Source: Homalodisca vitripennis (Eukaryota > Arthropoda > Insecta > Hemiptera > Cicadellidae). Taken from it: 64,000 nt of DNA. Location: the NCBI RefSeq assembly GCF_021130785.1, contig NC_060207.1, positions 6,461,001-6,525,000 of the forward strand, given 5' to 3'. The notes under the pieces are model-generated. The model was not told the DNA's origin and did no database searches. It saw nothing but the letters and a program-made list of their open reading frames with translations. Shown in pieces: positions 1 through 12,663 of this stretch. Both the position numbers and the translations under genes were made by a program. Every line of letters starts with the position of its first letter. Position 1 is the first letter of the stretch.

Positions 1-639
1 TAAATGTACTCCTAACTCTCCTGATAAAAGCAGAACGGTGTTCTAACAGTGTCAGGGAGTTAAACTACCTCATTAAATCTCAAGTGGAAACAAAACTTGA
101 TCAGAGTTTTATGCCCAGCGAACTGAATAAATACATATATTTTCTATACAAAATCGTTCTCAATTCTCGATTGAACTAAATCGGTAATATAATTTTTCTA
201 TGATGAAGTTTGTAAGAAATCTATAAATTATTAGAATTAGTTTCGTTCTTTAATGATATTTATTATTACAGTTTGTTTAAAGGTTCATTTTGTGCTGTAT
301 GGAATTTGAAGAATTGCAGACTTTATTATTATGCTGTATAGACAGGAAATCCCAATTACTCAAGAAGTTCTGTTGTGGTAATGTACATTTAATTAGAATG
401 AGTATTCCTAGATAGTTAATTATATTACTAAGTAAACTTATGTTTAGTCATGGCACTGAAAACAAGTGACTTATGGCGAAAGTGAATTAACTTTACCATA
501 ATAGGAGTACACCACATTACATATTGTAGAAAAGGCTTTGGTGAGATTGCATGCAAAATTTCAAGTTCTTGGTTAATTGAATTGGGCTACGTGTGTTACT
601 TTGTTACATATGACACATATATGATTGTATTAGAATTTA

Positions 640-745
640 TTTACTCTGCGATTCTCGTAATGCCGTGGTTACTTATGAAACTAATGTCAAAATATTCACT
701 AACGCTCAGCCGGGCCCCATGTTGGGAATGCACCACCATATCCTC
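640..745 (+). repeat. dispersed short repeat, 5' half
   Basis: This is the left half of a short interspersed repeat seen many times in the window. It carries the family blocks in order: a TTCTCGTAATGCCGTGGTTAC-like start, then CACTAACGCTCAGCC, then a GTTGGGAATGCACCACCAT-like block. Better copies lie at 35178-35440 and 50047-50245 (same orientation) and 40761-40990 and 42440-42675 (opposite). Whether it is a SINE or a MITE is not settled: I see no clear A-tail and no clean terminal repeats. Confidence 0.5.
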
Positions 746-749
746 TCCA

Positions 750-826
750 GATCATCTTCCTCTTAGTGCAGCTTCTGTAATCAGACGCTGTCACAGACTC
801 GACTCATGGAATCTGGAGTCATGTTC
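750..826 (-). repeat. dispersed segment, copy 1 of 2
   Basis: The reverse complement of this segment matches 14338-14415 over about 77 bases. Shared blocks include GAACATGACTCCAGA, GTCTGTGACAGCGTC and GCTGCACTAAGAGGAAG. It sits directly beside a fragment of the other dispersed repeat, so the two may be parts of one longer element. Confidence 0.6.
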
Positions 827-1794
827 GTTTGAAGATATTCCAAAAAAGTCGGCGACGAAGAAGGTCAAACCGAACTCTATACATCGTTTTGACATCAGAG
901 ACAACTAAACTACAAAGTGTAAAAATATATGTGAAGACTAACACTCGTTGTATCATCAGATCCAACATTAAGTGCACTGTAACAGCACCAGACTCCAGAT
1001 GCTGCACAAGAGAAGTTGAACTGCAGCTAAACTCAACTTAACATTGAACCAACCATATCTACTATAGCCTTGTTATAACGGTACATTTCTAATACCTTTT
1101 ATACCGCTAAGATTTAACCCCAATGACAGAAAAAAAATTCTTTTAAGCATATTCTTAATTCACGCCAGAGTGAAAAACCATTAAGAATACATACACCCTA
1201 CAAGAATATGTCGGGAAATACTCTACACTAATTATTATTGTATAAAAACGACAAATTATACAAAATACTTAGTTTGGATAAAAGTCAGTGTGCCAGTAAG
1301 CGGTAACATTGACGTTTCTAACCGCACTAAAACTATGTTGAATATTTGTGTTGACAATGGAGATCCCTTAATGTTGTAAGTTGGGCCCAGGAGGCAGCTG
1401 ATGGCACAGCAAACTTTCAAGTATTGACCAAAGCACAACGCGCTTTGCATTTCAGTGGTGTCATTTCGTAACTCAGTATAGTAACTGTTTCTGCAAACAT
1501 TCATCGCTAGTTTTAGATAAGATACTTCTGATACATTTATTTTCAAATGTAGCTACACTGTTTTACGATGTACTAGTGCATTACGTATCTCAATTATATC
1601 TCAAAAGCTGATTACATATCGAAACAAAAACATTTGTACAGTTGTTAAAAAACGTATACAAACGTACTCATTTTGAAAGCCAAGACTTTTTAAGGAATTA
1701 CGTTGAAAAATATATGTAATATTTGACGTTAGTTAGACAGACAGACAAATAAACGGACGGAGTGCGTTTGAAATTTGTTAATTGCTTGAGTTAG

Positions 1795-2160
1795 TTGAGA
1801 AAAAACTAAAGAGATGCATTGAGAAAAGTCAAAAGAGATACATTGTGAAAAGAATAAATAGTTACCTTGATAAATAACTTGAGTAAACACTAAAGAGTTA
1901 CCAAGGGGGTTGTGTACCTCAAAAATCGAAAAAAAAGAAATTATTTTTTGTCTTTTTGTTTTGTTATTCTACGTTTATTTCCGGTTAAAATGATGTATTA
2001 AAAAGAATAAATAGTTACATTGAGAAATACCAAAGAGGGTACCTTGAGTAAATACTAAAGAATTACCTTAAAAAAAAGAATATATAGTTACCTTGAGAAA
2101 TACCAAAGAAGGTACCTTGAGTAAACACTAAAGAATTACCTTTCAGAAAAGAATAGAGCT
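1795..2160 (+). repeat. ~74-bp degenerate minisatellite
   Basis: Three to four diverged copies of a unit built from TTACCTTGAGAAATACCAAA and GTACCTTGAGTAAACACTAA blocks. The clearest two copies start at 2012 and 2086, a 74-bp period. The first copies, near 1800-1910, are interrupted by an AT-rich spacer. No coding potential is seen. Confidence 0.7.
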
Positions 2161-3986
2161 TACCGCGAGGATAACTGTCACTATACACTAACCCATAACA
2201 TACAAAACATTGACTGACATAACTTCAATTGAAGCAATCGGTTTTAATGGTACGGAAAAAATACCGGATGTAAATGTGAGTTTACACATAATATTGAAAT
2301 GAAATGACTAGTTGAGTGGATTATTTATGTTTTTCACTTCAATTAACTGGCACCTGTTCACATTCCTGCAGGGAAAAACAACGGATACCAGAACCTGAAT
2401 TTTACGACAATGACTATCATATAAGTTATAAACGTATCTATCAGATAATTAATAGGAGGTTAGTGGGTCGGATGCATGTTGATGCATGTTAGGTACCAAC
2501 AATATATGAATTTGTATTATCATAACTATTCAAATACTTATTTAGTGTACAGAATAAACATGATTAGACAAGTATGCACTGCATCCTACTTAGGTTAAAC
2601 AAAGTTACAAACACTTGTTTAAGTATCGGTAAACGATATATAATGATAAGATTTTACGTATTTTAGCTTAAAATGTTTAAGAAATAAACATAATATTTGA
2701 ATCATTCAACCAACAGTATGAAAAAATAAACACAGAAAAGCACTAAAAGAATTTGATTTAAGCGTTTACGCGGTAGGCGTAGGCAAGGAAGGAAAACAAG
2801 CGCGTTCCATAAAACTGGACTGTATTGAGTACCTTCGCCTGTTGTCATTCAAATGGGGCATTCAAACCGCACGGCAATGTATTCCATGCATTAGTGAAAT
2901 GAAATACTCTAGCGAGACTGCTATGTTGAGAAATACAGCGTTTTAATATTACGCGACTTTCTTCACTAAAGTATTTTTTATTAAATGTCTATTGGCATTA
3001 AAGTTATTTTTAAAGAAAATTTCTGGCTTATAAGTAATAATACTAATTTAATAGGTAATAGTAGTAATTCATACGTATTTAATGTTTTGGTAAGTCTAGT
3101 TATTTTGTTACTTTTATGTAAGTTTATCGATATGCTAATTGAAAAATAAATTTTAAGTTTAAAATAATAATATGATTTCTCAAATAAGTACTTATGTTGA
3201 AACCATAATATTAAACCAGTAAATATAAGTCAATTATGTATATTTAGTTTCAGCGTGTTTTCTAGATCTCATGTCTTTCAATATAAAGGTGCGAGTCTAT
3301 TTAAAGTTACTCGTTCTTTCGTTGACACTAATAAACGAGTATCGCACGAAACATCTAACGAGAACGTATCTCAGGCATCCTCTCTAGGGATGTTTATAAT
3401 ATATAATGTAATAGTTACAATTCCTAGACCTGCATCACAGAATGATGGGGAATAGTGGATGAAGGAGAAAGGATAAATGATTCCCACTGTGTTTCGTTTA
3501 GCTCCTTAAATAAGATCCCCTAGGGAGTTTTGGCTTCTAATAAAGGAATCAATGGTAAGCCTTACTTAAGAAATTAGGACAGTTTTCATGGCTAAAGTTC
3601 ACACTAAAAGCAGACGAGGAGATACGTGGCCATAAACAACCTGAGAGAATTTGGACACTGGGGGAAGTACGTTCCATGGAGTGAAGAGGCGATCGTTTCA
3701 CAGTAAGCTGTCGGCTTCCGAATTAATAGGTTGTTGATATCCTCACATATGAACGGATACAAGAGGAAAGGAAAACTACGGTCAAAGCATTTGTTATAAT
3801 ACTGAAAGAACACATCGGCCAACAAATGGATAGCTCATGTTCCTTCTTCATAGGAAGGACTTCCCTATCTTCGATCTCAAGCTACGGCCTTCTAATGTAT
3901 CCCTGGTAACTTAAGTGGCGCACTTTTTCGCACTACCTCATGTCTTAAGTCTAACTTTTGCAGAAATCAGGAGGTTTACGTTCCAT

Positions 3987-3988
<2 letters not shown>
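2161..3988. other. non-coding stretch, nothing recognised
   Basis: AT-rich sequence with a somewhat less AT-rich part at about 3480-3950. Open frames there (for example 3604-3825 on the minus strand and 3255-3455 on the plus strand) are short and have no recognisable domain. I see no element ends. Confidence 0.5.
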
Positions 3989-4040
<52 letters not shown>

Positions 4041-4058
4041 TATATATATATATATATA

Positions 4059-4100
<42 letters not shown>

Positions 4101-4110
4101 TATATATATA
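3989..4110. repeat. (TA)n microsatellite
   Basis: About 120 bases of TA dinucleotide repeat interrupted by three AATTATA blocks. The minus-strand open frame across it, made of Tyr and Ile repeats, is an artefact of the repeat. Confidence 0.95.
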
Positions 4111-4154
4111 TTTTAATATAAATTTTCAATAAACATTGAATTACAAAAAGTACT

Positions 4155-4223
4155 TGCTCCGCCGGGACACGAACCTGGATATCTCACTTGCTGGGTGAAT
4201 GTCCTACCATTACACCACAGAGC
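4155..4223 (-). tRNA. tRNA-like sequence (pseudogene or SINE head)
   Basis: Read on the minus strand this begins GCTCTGTGGTGTAATGGTAG and ends GGTTCGTGTCCCGGCGGAGC plus A. It has an A-box-like D arm, a good B box (GGTTCGTGTCC), a TTCAC/GTGAG anticodon stem and a loop CCAGCAA. The acceptor ends pair over only 6 bp (GCTCTG with CGGAGC), the T stem has one mismatch, base 33 is C rather than T, and the total is 69 nt. The loop would formally read AGC (Ala). These defects suggest a tRNA pseudogene or the tRNA-derived head of a SINE rather than a working tRNA. A partial copy lies at 4385-4430. Confidence 0.45.
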
Positions 4224-4384
4224 CTTTACTTTTTACGATTCAATTATTTTGTATTTGGCCGTATCTGTCACATATGCGTTTAAATAACCAATGTAACTTA
4301 TTACCAGGAGACAGAATACCTACCAAACGACTTTTCTTTACATTAATGATATTTTTATTAATGGTAATGGCCGAATTTAAGTTT

Positions 4385-4430
4385 AATAAACATTGAACCA
4401 CAAAAGTACATGCTCCGCTGGGACAAGCGA
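4385..4430 (-). repeat. partial copy of the tRNA-like 3' end and its flank
   Basis: The block AATAAACATTGAACCACAAA followed by AGTACATGCTCCGCTGGGAC repeats 4126-4173 with a few changes. That region is the tRNA-like 3' half plus its downstream flank. The copy stops inside the T arm and leads straight into the 108-bp tandem array, so this flank was duplicated before or together with array formation. Confidence 0.65.
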
Positions 4431-4439
4431 ATTCAAAAT

Positions 4440-5931
4440 AATTTTAACTATGTCAACAGACAGGTTGCAGTAATGGGAAGCAGTTATGTAGAGACGGAAG
4501 TTGGTTGGATCACATTAGAGGAAGTACAGTACATTGCTATTGAAACTGATTTGAACCATGTCAACAGTCAACAAACAGGCTGCAGTAATGGGAAGCAGTT
4601 ATGTAGAAACGGAAGTTGGTTGGATCACATTAGAGGAAGTACAGTGCATTGCTATTGAATCTGATTTGAACCATGTCAACAGACAGGCTGCAGTAATGGG
4701 AAGCAGTTATGTAGAGACGGAAGTTGGTTGGATCACATTAGAAGAAGTACAGTGCATTGCTATTGAAACTGATTTGAACCATGTCAACAGACAGGCTGCA
4801 GTAATGGGAAGCAGTTATGTAGAGACGGAAGTTGGTTGGATCACATTAGAAGAAGTACAGTGCATTGCTATTGAAACTGATTTGAACCTTGTCAACAGAC
4901 AGGCTGCAGTAATGGGAAGCAGTTATGTAGAGACGGAAGTTGGTTGGATCACATTAGAAGAAGTACAGTGCATTGCTATTGAAACTGATTTGAACCATGT
5001 CAACAGACAGGCTGCAGTAATGGGAAGCAGTTATGTAGAGACGGAAGTTAGTTGCATCACATTAGAAGAAGTACAGTGCATTGCTATTGAAACTGATTTG
5101 AACCATGTCAACAGACAGGCTGCAGTAATGGGAAGCAGTTATGTAGAGACGGAAGTTGGTTGGATTACATTAGAGGAAGTACAGTACATTGCTATTGAAA
5201 CTGATTTGAACCATGTCAACAAACAGGCTGCAGTAATGGGAAGCAGTTATGTAGAGACGGAAGTTGGTTGGATCACATTAGAGGAAGTACAGTACATTGC
5301 TATTGAAACTGATTTGAACCATGTCAACAAACAGGCTGCAGTAATGGGAAGCAGTTATGTAGAGACGGAAGTTGGTTGGATCACATTAGAGGAAGTACAG
5401 TACATTGCTATTGAAACTGATTTGAACCATGTCAACAGACAGGTCGCAGTAATGGGAAGCAGTTATGTAGAGACGGAAGTTGGTTGGATCACATTAGAAG
5501 AAGTACAGTGCATTGCTATTGAAACTGATTTGAACCATGTCAACAGACAGGCTGCAGTAATGGGAAGCAGTTATGTAGAGACGGAAGTTGGTTGGATTAC
5601 ATTAGAGGAAGTACAGTACATTGCTATTGAAACTGATTTGAACCATGTCAACAAACAGGCTGCAGTAATGGGAAGCAGTTATGTAGAGACGGAAGTTGGT
5701 TGGATCACATTAGAGGAAGTACAGTACATTGCTATTGAAACTGATTTGAACCATGTCAACAGACAGGTCGCAGTAATGGGAAGCAGTTATGTAGAGACGG
5801 AAGTTGGTTGGATCACATTAGAGGAAGTACAGTACATTGCTATTGAAACTGATTTGAACCATGTCAACAGACAGGCTGCAGTAATGGGAAGCAGTTATGT
5901 AGAGACGGAAGTTGGTTGGATCAGATTAAAA
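4440..5931 (+). repeat. 108-bp tandem array, open in one frame
   Basis: About 13.8 copies of a 108-bp unit, recognisable by GCAGTAATGGGAAGCAG at 4467, 4582, 4690 and every 108 bases after that. Because 108 is a multiple of three and the monomer lacks stops in one frame, a 478-codon frame runs from 4558 to 5994. It is made of a 36-residue unit containing AVMGSSYVETEVGW and ITLEEVQ. Differences between copies include both silent (GAG/GAA) and replacement changes (Cys/Tyr, Arg/Lys, Ala/Val). Unit 1 is offset from unit 2 by 115 bp, a 7-base insertion that breaks the frame. There is no signal peptide, no known domain and no convincing start context. I favour a minisatellite; a repetitive structural protein is the less likely alternative. 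Confidence 0.9.
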
Positions 5932-6576
5932 TCATGTCCGGATCCGAGTGGGGGTGACAAAGACGCCAATTTGCATTACTTACAGCGCCTCTAGTCTCAC
6001 ATATCACACACTGCCACTCGCATCACGTGTCATGCTTTCCTCTAAACCATCCATTTGTAATGTTCTATTGAATTGCTAACAGCTTCTCTCCTGAAACATG
6101 TTACGCACTTACTACATTTAATTTTTCGGTTTGAAAAATTATTTCACACAAATGTATGTTAAAAAAGTTATAATAAGAAAATTTACATAGCTTATTATCC
6201 TCCCAATCGTCTACAATTACAATATAAAACTCTATTGTATGATTAAATTTATTACTCGCCCTAATTGTACATAAACGGAGAGCCGATTTACACCATATAA
6301 AACACAGCCTGGCTTTTCTATAATTGACAGAGGAATTATTGCTAAGCAGGAAATCAGGCGTTACCTGTGCTAGTGCTGCCAGAGGACAAAACGGGAGGGT
6401 ATGAAAGGGTTAAGGGTTAAAAATATGAAACGATAAACTTTACAGATTAAAATATTTAATCTTACACTTACACTTTATATTTACACTTAAGCCGACCGTC
6501 TGACATCTAGCAACTCATATAAAGGGATTGAAAGTTGCATTTTCAAGAGTTTGTACATGGTTAGCTGACACTGGTT

Positions 6577-6593
6577 ACACACACACACACATA

Positions 6594-6636
<43 letters not shown>
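6577..6636. repeat. (CA)n-(TA)n microsatellite
   Basis: A short CA run passes into about 40 bases of TA repeat, interrupted by TATATGTATA. Confidence 0.95.
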
Positions 6637-6638
<2 letters not shown>

Positions 6639-8806
6639 GTGTACGATAACTGATACTAAAAGTGTGTCAAGCTAAGAAATTCAGAAAAAAATTACCATTT
6701 CATATTTTTTACCCTTTTACTTCCCTGCCATTTAGATCTCTAAAGAGCGGTTGACGTTCAGTTACGGTCATATAAAAAATTAATTTATTGGTTTCAAGAA
6801 AGACCGGGATCGGTTCTTATCAAACAAATTGACTGTCGGCCTCTATCAGATTGTTTTACTTAGGAAGTAAAGGATTAGGATTTTTATGAATGATATACTG
6901 TTTAGTCTTTTTAAGCTATCAAATTAGTATTTCAGTGTTGTTTTGATTTAATTTCGAATCCTGTGATATAGGATTCAGTTTATATATTGCAACATCAGAA
7001 AATGGTTGCAATTTTATTTTTCGCAATTGCCTATTGTGATTTAACGGTTATATAATCCAATTTGAATGGACGTACTTTAAGGTCCAACACGTCATAAACG
7101 CATTGTCATCGTACCATTAATCTTTTCTTTTCCTCTTTTTCATTCCCAAGTGGTAGCTGGAAGTTTATTAACACTCAAAGTTTCAAAGTTAAAACTGAAT
7201 AAATGCTTGTATTTATTTAGAACATTTTTCAAACTTTTCAAAAGTATAAAGAATCTACACTGGTGTACTGATCAGACATGTTTTATGCTTTCAATAAGGT
7301 TCTTAGCATTATTTTAGTAGGATATCAAACATTTCCCCAGTATTAATCTTATATTTTTTTAGTAAGATCGATTTCTTAGGTTTTTGATGCGTTAACCTTG
7401 TTTTTCTTTATTCATATCTTCTCACTATCCATATTAAATAATTATACGCTTATTGGTTGGTTTCTTAGCCATTATTCTATTTTGTTCTTTATATTTCATT
7501 TTCCATTTTATAAAAACACGATAAATACAATTGCACATTCCCGCCTATACGTTTGAATAAGACGGGACATATTTCAATATTATTTTTTATGAAAACATAG
7601 TTTTATCAAATTATCTATAAGACAACTTCATTTAAACAGTTAAACAAATTTTCATTACATATTATACAGGAAAATTTTAGAACTTTAAAATACTTTTACT
7701 TTTAAAAATATTATTTACTGTATATGTATTCTGTATATATCTGTATTATATATATATAATTATATATACAAATGTCATATAATTATATATAAGTTTTATT
7801 TATATATTTATTATATAAGTTTTTCTTAAAGGAACAGAAAATTTATTGGATCTACTGGCCTCATATTTACTCATTATTGTTTAGATCATAGTTTGAACCT
7901 TTAGTTACCTCTGTAACTTTCTGAGCTTTGATTATACGTAAACACCCCTTGCTCTGTTTTGTCATTCATAAGCACATATCCTAACATAGCATAAGTGTGA
8001 GAAATGTTGATTGCAGCACCGATGTTTTGTTTTGGATGTTTTGTTTTGGATGTTTGTCTTTCAAATTCAAAGACAAAGATCCAACCTCTTTGTTAGAATA
8101 ATTTAATGCGATAAAATCACACTCTGAGATAAATTATGAACAACGCCTTTATTATAAAGGTGGAGTTAGCGTTATCAAGCCCTCCCTCCCACCGAGCCCC
8201 ACAAACCTCGACCTCGACCTTTGGCAATTGCTTATTTATTGTTGCGAAAGATTGGAAACTCCTAACCAATTCAGCTAACCTTTCATCCTGCTATTTATCT
8301 GGATAATATCGAGCTCTTCTTACAAAATATGTCCTTGATAAAAGAGATAAAAATTAATTCTCTAGAACCCATAAACAACGTAAATTGTTTGAGAAAACGT
8401 TATTTTAGACATTTATAACGCAAACGGACCAGTTAAACATAACCTGAAATGTAATTTATCTTTACAGTTCTGAACCTTTTTTGAACTGAGCTAACAATGT
8501 GTCGGCGTAATCAGGTAAATCATTTCATAAAATCATAATCATTTCATAATCTGCTATAGATTTCATAACAGATTATTGCTTTGGATTATTGTTGATTGAA
8601 TAACAGAAATAAACAAAAAATCCCTCAATATATAAAAACAAACTTACATCAGAAGAATAAGTAGGTCAGAGACTACTACACATGATTAGGCCACATCAAC
8701 GTTATAAAATAAATTTTAATACAGAAGGCAATAATGATTTAAACAGAAATACGCATGTATGTCAAAGTGAAACTTAATTATATACAATTATATTTACTAC
8801 ATAGTA

Positions 8807-9075
8807 GGCTGAGCGTTAGTGAAGAATTTCTGTTTGTGTGTCAGTTTGTGGCGTAGTTCGAGACCAAATTAAGCCCTACACTGGACATCTGGTATATTCA
8901 TTTATAATTAGGCAAGATAGAATTCAACGATGGTGCATACCCCTCCTCAGGAACTGGCTAATTGAGATAGCGAAATCTGTAACTTGGGAAAGAATTGAGC
9001 TGCAGTCTTCATTAGTACATAGATAAAATCGAGTTCGCTGATGGTGCATATCAGCCCATGGAATTGGTTGATAAT
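8807..9075 (-). repeat. dispersed short repeat, diverged copy
   Basis: On the plus strand it reads GGCTGAGCGTTAGTGAAGAA, then a GATGGTGCATA block twice (near 8929 and 9040). These are the family landmarks in reverse orientation. The second GATGGTGCAT block suggests two overlapping or tandem insertions. Confidence 0.4.
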
Positions 9076-9950
9076 TAGTAAAGCCTATAACTCAGAAGTT
9101 TATCGAGAAATTCTTAGTAACACTTTATTACTAGGACTATCTAGTCCTTATCATGTCCAATTAAAATATACACATTTTCTTACTTCATTCATTCCTAGAC
9201 GTTCCCAATGTTCATACCAGTTAACGCTATTCTGCATAAGGGAAAATGAGAGAAATTAAAACACTTAAGAGGTATCGTTGTTTAAATGAGCTATATTAAG
9301 TTTCCCGGTAGAGACAATGGTATTGTCGTCTCTGCTTACCATCCCTTGGCCCAACTACTTAACTATCTCAGAACTAAAATTTATACTGCACAGGAAAAAT
9401 GTGTGAATGAAACAAATAACATTTTCATTCTAAACTTATTCCCCTAGTTTGAACCATGCTGCATTGCGGAGTTAACTCAGCTTTGGCTAAACTTACACCA
9501 CGGATATCTCTGTCCCTGGTTTACACATTCAAGGCCCATACATCTTTGCATATGTATTTTATACCACCATCGCTAATATGCCACTACGACCTCTTCATAA
9601 TGTTATTTGAGATGTTAGCTGGATATTATTTTCACCTTTGGTTGTTAGCTGGCACTAAAAATCTGTGTCCTACTGTGGATAAGTAGAACTTATAGGGGGA
9701 AACATCCCGTCGTTGTGGAGGCGCGACGACGCGACTTCGTCGTTTTGCTAAACCAAAAACAACGATAGTGTGAAGTAGTAGGGAGGGAATAGACTTCTTT
9801 GTCCTTTCTATATCCTAAACAGAAATATTAACTGCGGTTTACTGAGTCGTAGGCCGAGCATTGCTCACTGCACGAAGAAAAATGACAGACAAAATTCTCA
9901 ACAAGAGATTCTCAACAAAATGTATGTTATTAAACCAATAATTATATTCT

Positions 9951-10456
9951 GCGAAAAATGCTTATTCTCTTACTAAAGACTAATAATCAAGAATACAGCC
10001 TCGTGTTGACCTTTATATTCTGCGAAAAATGCTTATTCTCCTACTATTAAAGACTGATAATCAAGAATACAGTCTCGTGATGGTCTTTATTTCTGCGAAA
10101 AATGCTTATTCCCTACTATTAAAGACTGATAATCAAGAATACAGCCTCGTGTTGGCCTTTATTTCTGCGAAAAATGCTTACTCTCCTACTATTAAAGACT
10201 GATAATCAAGAATACAGTCTCGTGTTGGCCTTTATATTCTGCGAAAAATGCTTATTCTCCTACTATTAAAGACTGATAATCAAGAATACAGTCTCGTGTT
10301 GGCCTTTATTTCTGCGAAAAATGCTTACTCTCCTACTATTAAAGACTGATAATCAAGAATGCAGTCTCGTGTTGGCCTTTATATTCTGCGAAAAATGCAT
10401 ACTCTCCTACTATTAAAGACTGATAATCAAGAATACAGTCTCGTGTTGGCCTTTAA
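9951..10456 (+). repeat. ~73-bp tandem array (7 copies)
   Basis: Seven copies start with TGCGAAAAATGC at 9951, 10021, 10094, 10166, 10240, 10313 and 10387, a period of 70-74 bases. Each contains AAAGACTGATAATCAAGAAT and a TCTCGTGTTGGCC block. Copies differ by small indels at the ATTCTGCG/TTCTGCG junction, so the frame is not kept and coding is unlikely. Confidence 0.95.
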
Positions 10457-10739
10457 GGACACCAATATCTTTTACTCATTGCATAGGTAGATGCTCTCTG
10501 ATGATACAATTGTAAAACATTTCCTTAACTTATTCTCAATTTTAAACTGTTTGTAAACAGGGATAAGGACAGGATCACATAAGAATGAAATTAGGGGAAT
10601 GCGGTATTGTACAAGTAGATAATCACAAAACAGTAGCAGTTATTCTCAATATGTTAAGAAGTACTAAGTCAATAAGAGCATGCTACAATATGTGACAGAT
10701 ATACTTGTATGTATATGATACGGTAATGACGGAACGTTT

Positions 10740-10863
10740 GACCAGTTTGACGGAACGGTGGTGCGTGTGACAGTGACAGCTCTGCAGTTGTCACGTCAGG
10801 CGAGCGCGCGGCGGCAAAAACTGCGAGAGCAAGATGGAGGACGTGACCAGCCTGGGAAGGAAG
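10740..10863 (+). other. GC-rich first-exon or promoter candidate
   Basis: A small GC- and CpG-rich island in AT-rich DNA, with GGCGAGCGCGCGGCGGC at its centre. It is followed by an ATG in good context (AAGATGG, ATG at 10834) and ten codons reading MEDVTSLGRK. A possible splice donor (AAG/GTGTTT) follows at 10863/10864; without splicing the frame stops six codons later. Upstream, the 9-mer TGACGGAAC appears twice (near 10727 and 10749). The pattern resembles the 5' UTR and first coding exon of an insect gene transcribed rightward, but the donor is weak and I do not recognise the peptide. It could equally be a non-coding CpG-rich island. Confidence 0.25.
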
Positions 10864-12663
10864 GTGTTTACTTGCTCGACTTAAAAAACTTTAAAAACCT
10901 TTCTGGAAATGTTATTTCTTCAGATGAGAAATTACGAAGCTTCTGGGTTATAGGGTAGTACAGCTAAAACTTAAGTTATTTTTCGCTCTTTTTTAATAAA
11001 TAATAAATATGCCTTAAATGACAATTTATCTTTTAATTCATAATGATTTCTTTTGTCTTAGCCAACATAAAAGTTTTTATAATATTGCAGTACTAAGGAT
11101 AAAATAAAAATGGAGTGTTCCCCGATTAAAAAGATTTCCTTAGATATTATATTGAATTAAATTAAGCCTATTGTTTAAATGATCAATAAGTTGAATAAAA
11201 TTGTCTTTTTATTATTGTGTATGACGACGCTGCTTAATCCTTTACTAAATAACTCATTCGGCTCTTGAAAACAGTTAAGAATATGTGCATAATCGATACT
11301 AAATTAATTATGAAGGTTAAAATAAAACATGTTAGTATTAATATGAAAACAATCCTATTTTTGTGGCTAGTATGATATTAAAACGTAATAAAGTAGGTGT
11401 GCGCTACAACATGTATCACGTAACACATATAATCTACAGTCTAAAAGAGAAATTGTGCAAGCCTACTGAGTGATAGGCTTCGATGACGCTTAGCCAATGG
11501 ATAGACATGCACCGTAATAGAGCTCTTTCCGGTCTCTTTAGTGTCTTGCAACATTTATATTTAACAGGTGATATATTTCATTATATAAATTGGATATGTA
11601 TGAGATATATAGATAGGCTATTATGTCATATATATTCAAATGTCATATGAGTTTACAAAATTAATTTAGTCTGAGACTTTCTTGTCGCTATGGTTACACA
11701 TACGATCGAGTAAAACTATTCGCTGATTCCCAACCATAGCACATTGAGTGACATATCTTACATTGAATTCTTTTTTGGCTATATAAAAATTAGAATGTAC
11801 GTGCAGAATTACAAGTCTATAGGTCAGTTCATAGTTCTCCCTGAACAAAATTATTCCAAACTCTTTTAATAATTATATTATCTTTAAGAAATTAATATTT
11901 TTATGCTCCAATTAATATTGAAAAAATTAATTTTGTTACCTTATAGAGATAGAATATTAAATTACTTATTCTTTTTTAATGTATAATGTTTTTGAGTATA
12001 AATATTTTTCCTGGCGACACTCTTTTATATAGTTAAACATTTTAATCTTCAAAAAAATCCTTTCTATATCTTTTAACCTAGCCTAATAAAATAAGTTATT
12101 CTTTACTTTTTTCTCTAACTTGGTTAATAATGAGAATTGTATACTGTGTTCAGTAAGATATATGTGTTTTTTTCAGAAATGAAGGTTGTTTAGAATTACT
12201 GTTAAACAAATACGTATTAAAACCATCTATACTATACTTCGTTTTTAGGCATGTTATTGACCATGTTTAAAATTAGGATCACTTAAAGAAAAATACAACA
12301 TATTACATATTTGTTAGCGAATATAGTTTAGCAGCAAAGAGCCAATTTATACAGTAAAATCACATAACCTTGTGTTTGGAAGTCGATAGAAAAAGTTCCC
12401 TTAGAATGAAACCGTTTTTCGAGCGGAATGAGAGATTGCCAAAAGATCCAAAAATATAAAACAATAATGTTTTTATTACGTATTAAATTTTTAGCTCAAC
12501 GCGGTTATACCAGTCGCCAGAAAGTTCTGAAATAAATCAATGTCGTTGACAAAGTATAACAAATGAAATTCTCTTCAGTAACTGAGTTTTAAAAAGCGTT
12601 AATAAAATATTTAGAACAACAAAACCCGTTTCCATTAAAAATTAAAACAGCATCCATCGATAA

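Larger units (their letters stand above)
1..1790. other. AT-rich non-coding stretch
   Basis: No convincing exon or gene is visible. The small open frames (about 60-110 codons) overlap one another on both strands and resemble no protein I know. The stretch holds one fragment of the dispersed short repeat (640-745) and one copy of a second dispersed segment (750-826), listed separately. Confidence 0.6.
5932..9950. other. AT-rich non-coding stretch
   Basis: Apart from the CA/TA microsatellite at 6577-6636 and a copy of the dispersed short repeat near 8807-9075, nothing is recognised. Open frames of 60-76 codons between 8838 and 9686 are partly inside the repeat and resemble no protein. A short GC-rich hairpin-forming spot (CGACGACGCGACTTCGTCG) lies near 9727. 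Confidence 0.5.

Noticed and set aside
3938..4129. 63-codon minus-strand frame of Tyr/Ile repeats
   Set aside because: It is the direct translation of the (TA)n microsatellite.
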